This document shows positions 55,682 through 64,000 of a DNA stretch of 64,000 nt, in pieces (the stretch's first letter is position 1; the number at the start of each line of letters is the position of its first letter). Both the position numbers and the translations under genes were made by a program. The stretch is taken from NCBI RefSeq assembly GCF_026967475.1, contig NZ_CP114058.1, positions 4,464,001-4,528,000 on the forward strand, written 5' to 3'. Below the pieces are notes generated by a model, which was not told the origin of the DNA, searched no databases, and saw nothing but the letters and a program-made list of their open reading frames with translations. Source of the DNA: Rouxiella chamberiensis. Lineage in GTDB: Bacteria; Pseudomonadota; Gammaproteobacteria; Enterobacterales; Enterobacteriaceae.

Positions 55682-56821
55682 ATGCAAACGGCACACGATT
55701 ATCTGCAACAGCACGCGGCGCTTATTCTCGACGACATCAAACGTTTGGTGCAGGCGCAATCGCCCTCACTGAACAAGGCGGCGACTGACCGCTGCGGCCA
55801 GGTTTTGCAGGCGATCGTCCGTGAACGTCTGGGCGTCGAGGCTCAGGTGTGTCCGCAGGAGACACTCGGCGACCACCTGCTGTTCTGTGTAGGCGAGGGG
55901 CCGCAGATCACCAGCATTCTGGGCCATTTCGACACCGTTTGGGAAATCGACGAGATCCCGATGGTGGAAAAAGACGGCAAGCTTTACGGGCCGGGCGTGC
56001 TGGATATGAAAGCGGGTCTTATCCAGGCTATCTGGGCAGTGCGCGCAATCGCGCAGACAGGCGGATTGGCGCAGCACAGCATCCGAATTATCTGTCCTTC
56101 CGATGAAGAACTCGGCAGCCCAAGTTCGCGTCAGTGGATAGAGCAGCATGCCGCAGGCTCATCGCGCGTTCTGGTCGCCGAACCGGCGGTCGCGCAAACG
56201 AATGAAGCCAAAATTGCCCGCAAGGGAACGGGACGTTTCGAAGTGCGGATTACGGGCAAAGCAGCGCACGCCGGTAATAATCCCGAAGAGGGCATCAGCG
56301 CGATTCAGGAGATGGCACACCAGATTCTGTATCTCCACGGCCTGAATGCGCCGGAAGTCGGCACAACGGTTAACGTTGGCGTAGCAAAAGGCGGTGGCAA
56401 GCTTAACGTGGTCGCCGACGAAGCGGTGCTTGGCGTGGATCTTCGCGTTACCAACATGGCCGAAGCCGAGCGCGCAGTCGCGGCGATACGCGCCTGCAAG
56501 CCGCATCTGGCGGGGGCTGCCGTAGAGGTCACCGGTGACATAGGCCGTCCGCCGATGGAGCAGACGCCACAAAATCTGGCCTTGTTCAATCAGGCGCGGC
56601 AGGCGGTAAAACGCCTCGGTTTCCACCTGGAAGGCAAGGCGGTCGGCGGCGGGAGCGACGGTAATTTCACCTCGGCGATGGGCATTGCCACCCTCGACGG
56701 ACTGGGCGCAACCGGCGTCGGAATTCACGCCCGCCATGAACATATCATCGTTAAGGATATTCCGTTACGGACCGCGATAATCGCCGAAATTCTGCTTGGC
56801 GAAAACGGTCGCGAAGGTTAA
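55682..56821 (+). CDS. M20-family metallopeptidase (carboxypeptidase G2-like)
   Basis: 379-residue di-zinc exopeptidase. Ligands in order: LGHFDTVW (His), GVLDMKAGLIQA (bridging Asp), PSDEELGS (catalytic Glu and Glu ligand), LVAEPA (Glu ligand), and GIHARHEH (His). The dimerisation lid is at about residues 180-290. Closest in layout to glutamate carboxypeptidases. No signal peptide, so cytosolic. Likely splits an N-acyl glutamate or dipeptide; follows a LysR gene. Confidence 0.88.
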   Translation: MQTAHDYLQQHAALILDDIKRLVQAQSPSLNKAATDRCGQVLQAIVRERLGVEAQVCPQETLGDHLLFCVGEGPQITSILGHFDTVWEIDEIPMVEKDGKLYGPGVLDMKAGLIQAIWAVRAIAQTGGLAQHSIRIICPSDEELGSPSSRQWIEQHAAGSSRVLVAEPAVAQTNEAKIARKGTGRFEVRITGKAAHAGNNPEEGISAIQEMAHQILYLHGLNAPEVGTTVNVGVAKGGGKLNVVADEAVLGVDLRVTNMAEAERAVAAIRACKPHLAGAAVEVTGDIGRPPMEQTPQNLALFNQARQAVKRLGFHLEGKAVGGGSDGNFTSAMGIATLDGLGATGVGIHARHEHIIVKDIPLRTAIIAEILLGENGREG

Positions 56822-57235
56822 TCCGCAGGCGCGAATTTCGCTGCCCAATGCGGGGCCTCATTTTGGTGCACGGTCTTCCAAATGGGTGCAAGGTATTCGG
56901 CGCGTAATGTAAGAAATAGCCAGAAAACACCTGTCCGTTCTTATTTTAATAAGAGCGGATTTTTCGCGTCTCCATTATTTCCCTCTCTGTTGTTAATTTA
57001 GGCAATATCGCCTTTTTCAGCCTGCAAACTCGCCAATAATAAAAAAACATCCCGCTTTCGCCTTTTGGCATGAATTATGCCTATCTGTTGTTAGTAATAA
57101 AACGAGGGGTCGACACCCTAATACCTTTGGCTGCGTGTACGGTTAATAAATTGTTATAAATCGTCTTGATGCCAACGATTAAAAAACACCAGCAGTAGTT
57201 CTTATTTTCAAAAAACATCAGAGAAGGTAGGCAAT
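56822..57235 (+). promoter_or_regulatory. Intergenic region with sigma-54 promoter
   Basis: 414 bases without a gene. Two direct GGTGCA copies (56865-56870 and 56885-56890) stand about 200 bases upstream of the sigma-54-like promoter at 57063-57082 and might be activator half-sites. Confidence 0.4.
57063..57082 (+). promoter_or_regulatory. Sigma-54 (RpoN) -24/-12 promoter
   Basis: TTTTGGCATGAATTATGCCT: GG at 57067-57068 and GC at 57079-57080 with exactly 10 bases between, matching TGGCACG-N4-TTGC with small deviations. Transcription would start near 57092, leaving a leader of about 145 bases before the YjiH-like gene. Confidence 0.6.
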
Positions 57236-57919
57236 ATGAGTGACAGCAGAGTTTCTGAAGAAAAACCGGTCGAGCAGGCCGAAGAGTGGAGGGTCGGGAC
57301 AGGGGCCTATGTTGCGTTAATCGCGGTTATTTTGCTGTTCTCCGGCGCATTTTTGAAAGTCGACGGAATGGCATGGCTGGGCGCGTTCGACTTCACCACG
57401 TTGGGCGGATCCTTTGGCACCATGAAAGATCCGGCCGCCAATACTTTTGTCGGCGCTGGCGGATTAAGTGCGAAAGCCGGATTCCTGTTCGCGCTGTCGC
57501 TGGTACCGACTGTGATGCTGGCACTCGGCATGCTCGAGATCTTCACCCACTACGGCGCTATCCGCGCGGCGCATAAATTGCTGACGCCGTTACTTAAACC
57601 GATTCTCGGCATTCCGGGCCATACCGGTCTGGCGCTGATTACAGACTTGCAAAGTACCGATGCGGGCGCGGCGCTGAGTAAAGAACTCTATGACACCAAA
57701 CAGATAACCCGTAAAGACGTCGTCATTATGGGGGCCTGGCAATATTCCGGTGCCGGTCTGATTAATAACTATTTCTCGATTGGTTCGGCGATGTTTGCCT
57801 CATTGACGCTGCCGGTCATTATTCCGCTGCTGGTCATGTTTGTAATGAAATTTGTGGGGGCGGTATTTGTTCGCTTCGCCCTGAACACTGTCTATAAAAG
57901 AGATTTCGACAATGAGTAA
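57236..57919 (+). CDS. YjiH-like nucleoside-recognition (Gate) domain membrane protein
   Basis: 227-residue inner-membrane protein with about five segments. Shows the Gate-domain stretch LLTPLLKPILGIPGHTGLALITDLQSTDAGAALSKELYD. In E. coli yjiH-yjiG precede iadA (isoaspartyl dipeptidase); here the same pair precedes an M20 amidohydrolase. Probably a transporter half for a peptide-like or nitrogenous substrate. Overlaps the next gene by 8 bases. Confidence 0.85.
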   Translation: MSDSRVSEEKPVEQAEEWRVGTGAYVALIAVILLFSGAFLKVDGMAWLGAFDFTTLGGSFGTMKDPAANTFVGAGGLSAKAGFLFALSLVPTVMLALGMLEIFTHYGAIRAAHKLLTPLLKPILGIPGHTGLALITDLQSTDAGAALSKELYDTKQITRKDVVIMGAWQYSGAGLINNYFSIGSAMFASLTLPVIIPLLVMFVMKFVGAVFVRFALNTVYKRDFDNE

Positions 57920-58379
57920 TATTGCCAAGGCTACCAATAATCCCTTTGATATTTTCGTTATCGGCGCGCGTAAAGGTTTTAATATCGCGATTAATAACCT
58001 GATGCCCAATGTGGTCATGGCTTACGTCATTTCGGAGATCCTGAACCTGCTGGGCGTGATGAATTTCCTGGGCCACGCCTTTGCACCATTAATGGGCTTG
58101 CTGGGTTTGCCGGGCGAAGCGGTCACTGTATTGCTGACCGCCTGGCTCTCTTCATCGGCAGGAACCGGCGTCGCAATAAGCCTGTTGACCAAGGGCACGC
58201 TGGATCCGGCGCAAATAACCATTCTGGCCCCGGCCATTTTCCTGATGGGCGCGCAGTTGCAGTACATGGGGCGTCTGCTGGGCGTGGCGGATGTGCCGAA
58301 AAAATATTGGCCGCTGCTGATGCTGACCAGCATCCTGAACTCGATTATCGCCATGATTATTATGCGCGTTATCTCCTGA
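57912..58379 (+). CDS. YjiG-like Gate-domain membrane protein
   Basis: 155-residue partner of the preceding protein, with four to five segments: a Gate domain with FAPLMGLLGLPGEAVTVLLTAWLSSSAGTG near the middle. SpmB/YjiG group. Start overlaps the upstream stop. Together with its partner it would make a two-component membrane unit. Confidence 0.86.
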   Translation: MSNIAKATNNPFDIFVIGARKGFNIAINNLMPNVVMAYVISEILNLLGVMNFLGHAFAPLMGLLGLPGEAVTVLLTAWLSSSAGTGVAISLLTKGTLDPAQITILAPAIFLMGAQLQYMGRLLGVADVPKKYWPLLMLTSILNSIIAMIIMRVIS

Positions 58380-58457
58380 CAGGGCATTTCCACCAACTTG
58401 CCAGCAAGAGATTCATTCAAATAACGCGATTAAGACAAAATTTAACGGGAGTCATTT

Positions 58458-59561
58458 GTGTCTAACACACTGGAACATTTTCACTATCTGCATCAGATCC
58501 CTGAACTGGGCTTTATGGAGTTCAAGACCTCGGCTTATCTTGCCGAAGCGCTGGAAAACGCCGGTTACAAGGTGACGCGCAACATTAACGGCACCACCGG
58601 TATTGTTGCCGAACTGGATAGCGGTAAACCGGGCCCGGTCATGGCACTGCGCGCCGATATGGACGCGCTGGGCCATATTATCGAGGGGCAGCTCGAGGCG
58701 CGTCATACCTGCGGTCACGATGGCCACTCTTCCGTAGTGCTCGCCACGGCGCAGGAAGTTATCAAGGAAGGCATCGTCAGAAAAGGCCGCCTGAAAATCC
58801 TGTTCCAGCCGGCCGAAGAGCTGGGAACCGGCGCGCTGGCGATGGTAGAAGGCGGCGCGCTGGATGACGTCGACATGCTGCTCGGTTTTCACGTGCGCCC
58901 GCTGGAAGAGTGTCCGATGGGGCAGGCGGTGCCGGCCATGCTGTATTCGGCCTGTGCAACCGTCGAAGCGACCATAACCGGATTGCCTGCGCACGCCGCG
59001 CGTCCGCATCTTGGCATTAACGCGCTGGACGCGGCCGTCGCGGCCGTGCAGGCGGTCAACAGCATTCATCTGGCGCCCAACCTGACCTGGAGTGTCAAGG
59101 CAACGCGTTTTCTGTGCGACGCGGGGGTGACCAACTCCGTGCCGGACATCGCTAAAGTCTGCTGGGACCTGCGCTCGCAGTACAATGAGCCGATGGATGA
59201 ACTGAAAGCCAAAGTGCTCAAGGCTATCGAACACAGCGTGGCGGCACTCGGCGCTACGGCGCAAATCAGCGTACAGAAAGAGATGCCGGCCGCCATCGTC
59301 AGCGACGACGTGACGGCCATCATTGCGGAATCGATTGTCGAAGTGCTGGGCGAGCAAGGGCTGACCGAGCCGAAATTTACGCCGGGCAGCGAAGACTTTT
59401 TCCACTATCCACGTCAGCGTCCCGAGGTAAAAACCGGGTTCTGGGGGTTAGGGGCGAATCTGACGCCGGGCCTGCATCATCCCGACATGCGTTTTGATCT
59501 CGAAGCATTGGAAATCGGCGTGCGCGTATTCAAGAACTGCGTTAAAAAAGTGCTGGGTTAA
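58458..59561 (+). CDS. M20D-family amidohydrolase (hippurate/aminoacylase-like)
   Basis: 367-residue cytosolic amidohydrolase. Metal ligands: ALRADMDAL, RHTCGHDGHSS (Cys, His, Asp, His set of M20D), QPAEELGTG (Glu pair), GFHVRP, and the C-terminal HHPDMRFD (His). RBS CGGGAG. Likely releases an amino acid from an N-acyl compound or aminobenzoyl-glutamate-like substrate brought in by the YjiHG-like pair. GTG start at about 58458. Confidence 0.9.
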   Translation: MSNTLEHFHYLHQIPELGFMEFKTSAYLAEALENAGYKVTRNINGTTGIVAELDSGKPGPVMALRADMDALGHIIEGQLEARHTCGHDGHSSVVLATAQEVIKEGIVRKGRLKILFQPAEELGTGALAMVEGGALDDVDMLLGFHVRPLEECPMGQAVPAMLYSACATVEATITGLPAHAARPHLGINALDAAVAAVQAVNSIHLAPNLTWSVKATRFLCDAGVTNSVPDIAKVCWDLRSQYNEPMDELKAKVLKAIEHSVAALGATAQISVQKEMPAAIVSDDVTAIIAESIVEVLGEQGLTEPKFTPGSEDFFHYPRQRPEVKTGFWGLGANLTPGLHHPDMRFDLEALEIGVRVFKNCVKKVLG

Positions 59562-59571
59562 TCTCTTTCAC

Positions 59572-59588
59572 GGCCCCTTTTCGGGGCC
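59572..59588 (+). terminator. Weak hairpin after the M20D gene
   Basis: GGCCCC TTTTC GGGGCC, a 6-base GC stem without a clear T-tract. Confidence 0.45.
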
Positions 59589-59897
59589 ATAAAACAGGAA
59601 AGTCTCTCACCGGCGCATCAATATGATTGCGCGGGTTTATGAATCAATTAAGTCATGCAGAAATAGAAAGGAGCGGAATAGTTAATGACCGAGATTAATT
59701 ATCCCGCCAAACTCGGCGATGGACAGAATTAATAACAATTTTCGTTATATACACAAATATATATCGATGATAGCATCCAAAATCTGTTTAGTTTTCCCTC
59801 GCCAATTCATGCATTTTTGCCTGAGTGCCGCATTATGACGTCATTATTTTCTTTGCGAGGGGGAAGTCTTTAATAAAACGCCATAGATAAATATAAA
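59589..59897 (+). promoter_or_regulatory. Upstream region of the TonB-dependent receptor
   Basis: About 309 AT-rich bases. Contains ATAAC-N7-GTTAT (59732-59748), a weak candidate for iron (Fur) control; the match to the Fur consensus is poor. No gene seen. Confidence 0.35.
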
Positions 59898-62006
59898 ATG
59901 CACAATAAAAAGCTTTTCACCTGCGCAGCATCCTTTTTGATGCTGTCGGCGCACGTCCGCGCCGATGACACCCTGGTTGTGAATGCGGCCACCCTTGATA
60001 ATACTACCCAGGCCGAACCGGCTTCCCCCGACAAACAGGCGACATTGGGCAGTCTTGGCAGTCGAGCCATCGCCAATACCCCATATTCGGTCGAAGTATT
60101 GCCGCAATCACTCATTAAACGTCAGCAGCTGCAAAGCGTAACGGACCTCTATCGGTATTTGCCGTCGGTACAGGGTGACGGCGCGCGTCCGCAGTCGCGA
60201 GGCATGCAGGGCAGCGTAGTACAGAACTCGATGATCGACGGGTTGAACGTCGTGTCGACCACCGATTATCCCGCCGAGCAGTTTTCACAGATTGAAGTCC
60301 TGAACGGCTTGGCCGGTGCGCTTTATGGTCCTGCCAATCCGGCCGGTATTTTCAATTTTGTGTCGAAGCGCCCGACGGATACGCCACAGCACTCCGTCAC
60401 CGTGGGAGCAGGCACAGGAACCGGCACATTGATTTCAACCGATCTCGGTGGGCCGCTGGACAGCGAAGATCGCGTGAAGTATCGGCTGAATCTGCTGGAT
60501 GACGAGGGGCGCGGGTATGCCAGCGGCAGCACGCGCCGTCGTCAGTTGGCGAGTCTGGCGCTGGATTTCCAGCTGACCGACAAGCTGACCATGCAGACCA
60601 ATTTCAGCTATTACCATTTCTATCAGAAAGGGTTGCCGGGTAAATTTGCGCTTGCCAGCGGCACGACGTTCCCGAGTGCTTTGAATGCCACCGACGGGCG
60701 CTACGGTCAGTATTACGCCGGTGACGATGACAGGACCACCACCGCCAGCGTGCATTTCAAATATGATTTCGACGGCAACTGGCTGGGTGAGTTCGGCTTC
60801 CTGCGCCAGATTGCCGACCGCGAATCCACGGCGGTCACCAACACGCTGACCAACAATGCGGGCGCTTACACTTCGACGGTGTCCAGCGCGACCGCCAGCC
60901 GTTTCACCATCAACAGTTATATGGCCAATCTGACCGGCCGAGTCGATACCGGCTGGTTGAGCCACTCTCTGTCGCTAGGCATGCGCGGGTTTGTGTGGAA
61001 AAACTACAATCCGGTAAACGGGGCGTCGCAAACCCTCGGCTCGGCCAATCTCGATAATACTCTGGCCTTTAATGAGCCGGATTACCCTGATTTTACCGAT
61101 CGTTACCACTCGGCCAGCAGCACCCAGCAGGCATTTCTGGTAGGCGATACACTGACCTTCAGCCCTAAATGGAGCCTGTTGCTGGCCGGCAGCGAAAGCT
61201 TCCTGACCTCAAGCAACTACGGCAAAACCGGCGTGCGCAGCAGTGCATCGAACAACAGTGGATTCAGCGGCTCGGCCAGCCTGATGTACAAACCGGTAGA
61301 ACCGCTGACGCTGTACACCACCTACGCCGACAGCCTGCAACAGGGCGATGTCGCCCCGAGCGGCAGCAACAATGCGGGGGCCATCCTCTCGCCGTATCGC
61401 AGCAAGCAGGTCGAAGTGGGCAGCAAGCTGGTAGTCGGCAAAACGCTGCTGACGGCGGCGCTGTTCCAGATTGAACGCCCGTATGCCTACACGCTGAGCA
61501 ACGGCGATTATGCGGTCGACGGCACGCAGCGCAACCGCGGTCTGGAGCTGTTGGCCGACGGCGACCTGCGCTCCGATCTGCATGTTTTCGGCGGGGTGAC
61601 CTGGCTTGATCCGCGTCTGCGCGACACGGGCAGCAGCAGCACCGAAGACAAGCAGGTCGTCGGCCTGCCGCGTGTGACCAGTAATCTGCTGGTGGTCTAT
61701 GATTTACCCTTCGTGCAGGGCATGGACGTCAGCGGCAGTGCGCATTATGTGGGCCGTCGCGCCACGGATAACGCCAATGGCAGCTGGGTCGGCAGTTATG
61801 CCACCTTCGATGTGGGCACAGGCTATCGCACGCGCCTGTTTGGCACGGGGACCACGTTCCGGCTGGATGTCACCAACCTGACCAATCGCCATTACTGGAC
61901 CAACATCGTGCCGGGCGGACTAAACGGTTACACCGGCGCGGGTTACGCTAGCGCCTCGCTCGGCGCACCGCGCATGGCGCAGCTTTCAATGCAGGTTGAT
62001 TTCTAG
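59898..62006 (+). CDS. TonB-dependent siderophore receptor
   Basis: Outer-membrane receptor of 702 residues. Signal peptide ends near VRA-DDT; TonB box region DTLVVNAA; plug domain at residues about 50-160 (PYSVEVLPQSLIKRQQ, then ALYGPANPAGIFNFVSKRP); the rest is a 22-strand barrel ending with the terminal Phe (MQVDF). Fits the ferrichrome/ferrioxamine-receptor group; exact siderophore unknown. Followed 44 bases later by a binding protein, a natural pair for uptake. No strong Shine-Dalgarno at the ATG. Confidence 0.93.
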   Translation: MHNKKLFTCAASFLMLSAHVRADDTLVVNAATLDNTTQAEPASPDKQATLGSLGSRAIANTPYSVEVLPQSLIKRQQLQSVTDLYRYLPSVQGDGARPQSRGMQGSVVQNSMIDGLNVVSTTDYPAEQFSQIEVLNGLAGALYGPANPAGIFNFVSKRPTDTPQHSVTVGAGTGTGTLISTDLGGPLDSEDRVKYRLNLLDDEGRGYASGSTRRRQLASLALDFQLTDKLTMQTNFSYYHFYQKGLPGKFALASGTTFPSALNATDGRYGQYYAGDDDRTTTASVHFKYDFDGNWLGEFGFLRQIADRESTAVTNTLTNNAGAYTSTVSSATASRFTINSYMANLTGRVDTGWLSHSLSLGMRGFVWKNYNPVNGASQTLGSANLDNTLAFNEPDYPDFTDRYHSASSTQQAFLVGDTLTFSPKWSLLLAGSESFLTSSNYGKTGVRSSASNNSGFSGSASLMYKPVEPLTLYTTYADSLQQGDVAPSGSNNAGAILSPYRSKQVEVGSKLVVGKTLLTAALFQIERPYAYTLSNGDYAVDGTQRNRGLELLADGDLRSDLHVFGGVTWLDPRLRDTGSSSTEDKQVVGLPRVTSNLLVVYDLPFVQGMDVSGSAHYVGRRATDNANGSWVGSYATFDVGTGYRTRLFGTGTTFRLDVTNLTNRHYWTNIVPGGLNGYTGAGYASASLGAPRMAQLSMQVDF

Positions 62007-62050
62007 GGGCGGGCAATGTTGCCGCAGCCTACGTCATTTCGGAGAAGCTT

Positions 62051-63088
62051 ATGAAAGGCAGTGCAAATCGGTTATCTACTCTGCTGGCGGCGGTTGCGCT
62101 GCTGCTGACTCCGTTGCAGGCGGCGTTTGCCCAGCGGCAGGTCGTCGACACGGCCGGGACGCCAGTCAGCGTGCCGGACAAGGTCGAGCGCATCGCCGAC
62201 GCCTGGTATGCGCACCACTCCTTGCTGATGACGTTGGGCGCGGGGGACAAGATTATCGCCACGGTCAATCATGCGCAGGATCGCCCGTGGATGTTCTTGA
62301 TTCAGCCCTCATTGAATAAGGCATTGAGCGTGCACGGTACGACGTTTAATCCCGAAACCCTGCTGGCGGAAAAAACCGATGTGGTGTTTGCCGCGCAGGG
62401 GAACGGCGATGTGCCTGCCTATCGACAGGCGCATTTGCCGACCGTCGAGGTGCAATTTACCGATTTCACGTCGATGAAACAGGTGCTGCTGACCACCGCC
62501 GCCGTGCTGGGCACGCCGCAGGCCGAACAACAGGCGCAGCGGTATAATCTGTATCTCGACAGCGAAGTCGCGGCCATTCAGGCGAAAACCGGCGCGCTTT
62601 CCGAAGCGCAGCGGCCGAGTGTGCTGCATATCGTCTCGCTGCATCCTCTGAAAATCGACGGCAGCGATACCTTGATAGACACCTGGATCCGCCTTGCCGG
62701 GGGCCGCAATGCGGCGGTGGGCGTGAAAGGAAACATGAAAGAGGTGTCGCCGGAGCAGGTGCTGGCATGGCAGCCCGACGTCATGATTATCGGCGCGGGA
62801 GCAGGGAAGATTGAAACCTCGGATTACGCCTCGCTGTTTCAGCCGCTGAAAGCCGTGCAGCAGCACAAGGTGTGGCAGAATCCATCGGGCGTATTTCCGT
62901 GGGACAGATACGGGACAGAGGCGGCATTGCAGATTCAGTGGGCGGCGAAACAGCTGCATCCGGAGCTGTTTGCGAACCTTAACATCGTTGCGGCGACGCA
63001 GGATTTCTATCGCCGTTTCTTTCATTATCCGCTGAGCGCCAGTCAGGCACAGCGGATTATTGCGGCGCTTCCTCCTGCGGCGAACTAG
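62051..63088 (+). CDS. Iron-complex ABC transporter substrate-binding protein (FecB/BtuF-type)
   Basis: 345-residue periplasmic class III binding protein, signal peptide ending at AFA-QRQ. Features: RIADAWYAHHSLLMTLGAGDKII, NPETLLAEKTDVVFAAQG, EVSPEQVLAWQPDVMIIGAG. The two lobes are joined by a long helix (about residues 150-175). Good RBS GGAGAAGC. Receives the ligand from the receptor upstream. The inner-membrane permease and ATPase are not in this window; the next gene is on the other strand. Confidence 0.9.
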   Translation: MKGSANRLSTLLAAVALLLTPLQAAFAQRQVVDTAGTPVSVPDKVERIADAWYAHHSLLMTLGAGDKIIATVNHAQDRPWMFLIQPSLNKALSVHGTTFNPETLLAEKTDVVFAAQGNGDVPAYRQAHLPTVEVQFTDFTSMKQVLLTTAAVLGTPQAEQQAQRYNLYLDSEVAAIQAKTGALSEAQRPSVLHIVSLHPLKIDGSDTLIDTWIRLAGGRNAAVGVKGNMKEVSPEQVLAWQPDVMIIGAGAGKIETSDYASLFQPLKAVQQHKVWQNPSGVFPWDRYGTEAALQIQWAAKQLHPELFANLNIVAATQDFYRRFFHYPLSASQAQRIIAALPPAAN

Positions 63089-63105
63089 CGCCGCAGTGCA
63101 GCCGA

Positions 63106-63945
63106 TTATTGATTGTTGGCGCTGTCGCCCGAGCGGTTGACGTGTGACTCGTTCATCGCTTTCGCCATGGCCTTGCCGGAAGAGCGGCGGGCATTTTTAT
63201 AGTCATCGGCGGCTTCGACAAACGCTTTCAGCAGTTCGCGGTCCTGCGGATTCTGCAAATATTCCGGATGCCATTGCACGCCCATGCAGAAGTAATAGTC
63301 GTCGCACTCCAGCCCTTCAATCACGCCGTCGGGGGAGAGCGCATTGACACGACAGTTCTTGCCGACCGATTGCACGGCCTGATGATGCGAACTGTTGACC
63401 TCGTAGTTGCGAACACTCACTAACTTGCTAAGCTTTGTTCCGTCGAGGATCTCTACCGGATGACGCGCGCGTATCTTGCCACCGGCGTTTTCGGTATCGA
63501 CCGTTGTGCTGTGTTCGAGCGCATGGGGTAGGGTGTCGGGAATATGCTGAATCAGCGTACCGCCCGTCAACACCGCCAGCAACTGTTCGCCGCCGCAGAT
63601 GCCCAGCAGCGGCATGTCGCGAAGCATGGCACCCTTGACGATTTCCGTTTCGAATTCAGTACGGCCGGGTTTGAGACGAACCTGGTCGCTGCTTTGCAGG
63701 GCGTTGAACATGGCAGGCGGCACGTCGAAGGCACCCCCGGTAACGATGATGCCGTCGCACAGAGACAGAAACTCGTTGGACAGTTCGCCGTGATGCGGTA
63801 ACGCCAGCGGCACTGCGCCCAGTTCCACAAGGCTGCTCATATAGTTTTGTCGCAGCGCATACCACGGGCTGTCGGAATAACCGCCGGGTTCTTCGCTGTC
63901 TAACGTCACGCCGATGACCGGCCTTGAGTGAGGCGTAATGCTCAT
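63106..63945 (-). CDS. Class I glutamine amidotransferase-like peptidase C26 (PuuD-like)
   Basis: 279-residue cytosolic hydrolase of the gamma-glutamyl-GABA hydrolase family. Nucleophilic Cys in PLLGICGGEQLLAV (about residue 117), catalytic His in GVQWHPEYLQ near residue 225, and GIIVTGGAFDVPP at the oxyanion region. The tail KNARRSSGKAMAKAMNESH is longer than in E. coli PuuD. No other putrescine genes are visible, so the natural substrate is uncertain. Confidence 0.88.
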   Translation of the reverse strand: MSITPHSRPVIGVTLDSEEPGGYSDSPWYALRQNYMSSLVELGAVPLALPHHGELSNEFLSLCDGIIVTGGAFDVPPAMFNALQSSDQVRLKPGRTEFETEIVKGAMLRDMPLLGICGGEQLLAVLTGGTLIQHIPDTLPHALEHSTTVDTENAGGKIRARHPVEILDGTKLSKLVSVRNYEVNSSHHQAVQSVGKNCRVNALSPDGVIEGLECDDYYFCMGVQWHPEYLQNPQDRELLKAFVEAADDYKNARRSSGKAMAKAMNESHVNRSGDSANNQ

Positions 63946-64000
63946 AGGGACTCGCTTTTTCCTTTTTAAAAGCCCGGGAATGGCGTCTAGTGCGCCACGC

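Noticed and set aside
59732..59748. ATAAC-N7-GTTAT as a Fur box for the TonB receptor
   Set aside because: Position is suitable but agreement with the Fur consensus is too poor to list as a site of its own.

Overview
The window reads as chromosome of an enterobacterium. The core block trhA(yqfA) - ygfZ - sdhE - cptA - fldB - xerD - dsbC - recJ - prfB - lysS, the tRNA-Gly(CCC) sequence and the RF2 recoding site are all typical of Enterobacterales. The sugar and pectin gene content would fit a plant- or insect-associated Yersiniaceae-like genus such as Rahnella, Serratia or Rouxiella, but this genus-level placement is inference.

Layout. 1-5836: a ribose/allose-type (CUT2) ABC importer, cut at the window start, with an AlsE-like epimerase, an AlsK-like ROK kinase and a ribokinase-family kinase. 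5871-11030: a palindromic operator candidate and an operon for glycerophosphodiester or glycerol-3-phosphate uptake (two Ugp-like permeases, GpdQ phosphodiesterase, ATPase, binding protein). 11075-21850: housekeeping genes. 22171-26170: a three-subunit, cytochrome-linked gluconate-type dehydrogenase. 26277-about 29300: a tRNA-Gly gene followed by a broken P4-type integrase and a foreign, AT-rich nuclease-like gene. 29447-37342: small secreted proteins, YceI, a glyoxalase-fold protein, an SRPBCC + UbiD-type decarboxylase operon, a toxin-antitoxin remnant, an AI-2E-family permease and a desaturase/PhnD-like pair. 38087-44951 (minus strand): a second CUT2 importer, paralogous part by part to the first, with an FGGY pentulose kinase and a SIS-domain isomerase. 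45425-46267: yghU. 46505-47714: an AT-rich, decayed bacteriocin locus. 48082-50823: a GH105 hydrolase and a GPH sugar transporter behind a KdgR-like box. 51260-54620: a LacI-type regulator divergent from an ascorbate-type PTS. 54646-59561: a LysR regulator, two M20 peptidases and a YjiH/YjiG-like membrane pair behind a sigma-54-type promoter. 59898-63088: a TonB-dependent receptor and an iron-complex binding protein. 63106-63945: a PuuD-like glutamine amidotransferase.

The most unusual locus is 46505-47714. It carries a precursor peptide with a textbook double-glycine leader and a Gly/Ser/Asn-rich core, an 80-residue partner peptide, the start of a TcdA/TcdB-like glycosyltransferase, and the ATPase end of a bacteriocin-type ABC exporter. 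I read it as the wreck of a glycosylated-bacteriocin (glycocin-like) cluster collapsed by an internal deletion.

A caution applies to the whole window. At least eight otherwise well-kept genes carry one single-base frameshift each, many in homopolymers and three at a GCCTGGTT (CCWGG) context. Some of these may be consensus errors rather than real pseudogenes. The prfB shift is the exception: it is the classical programmed one.
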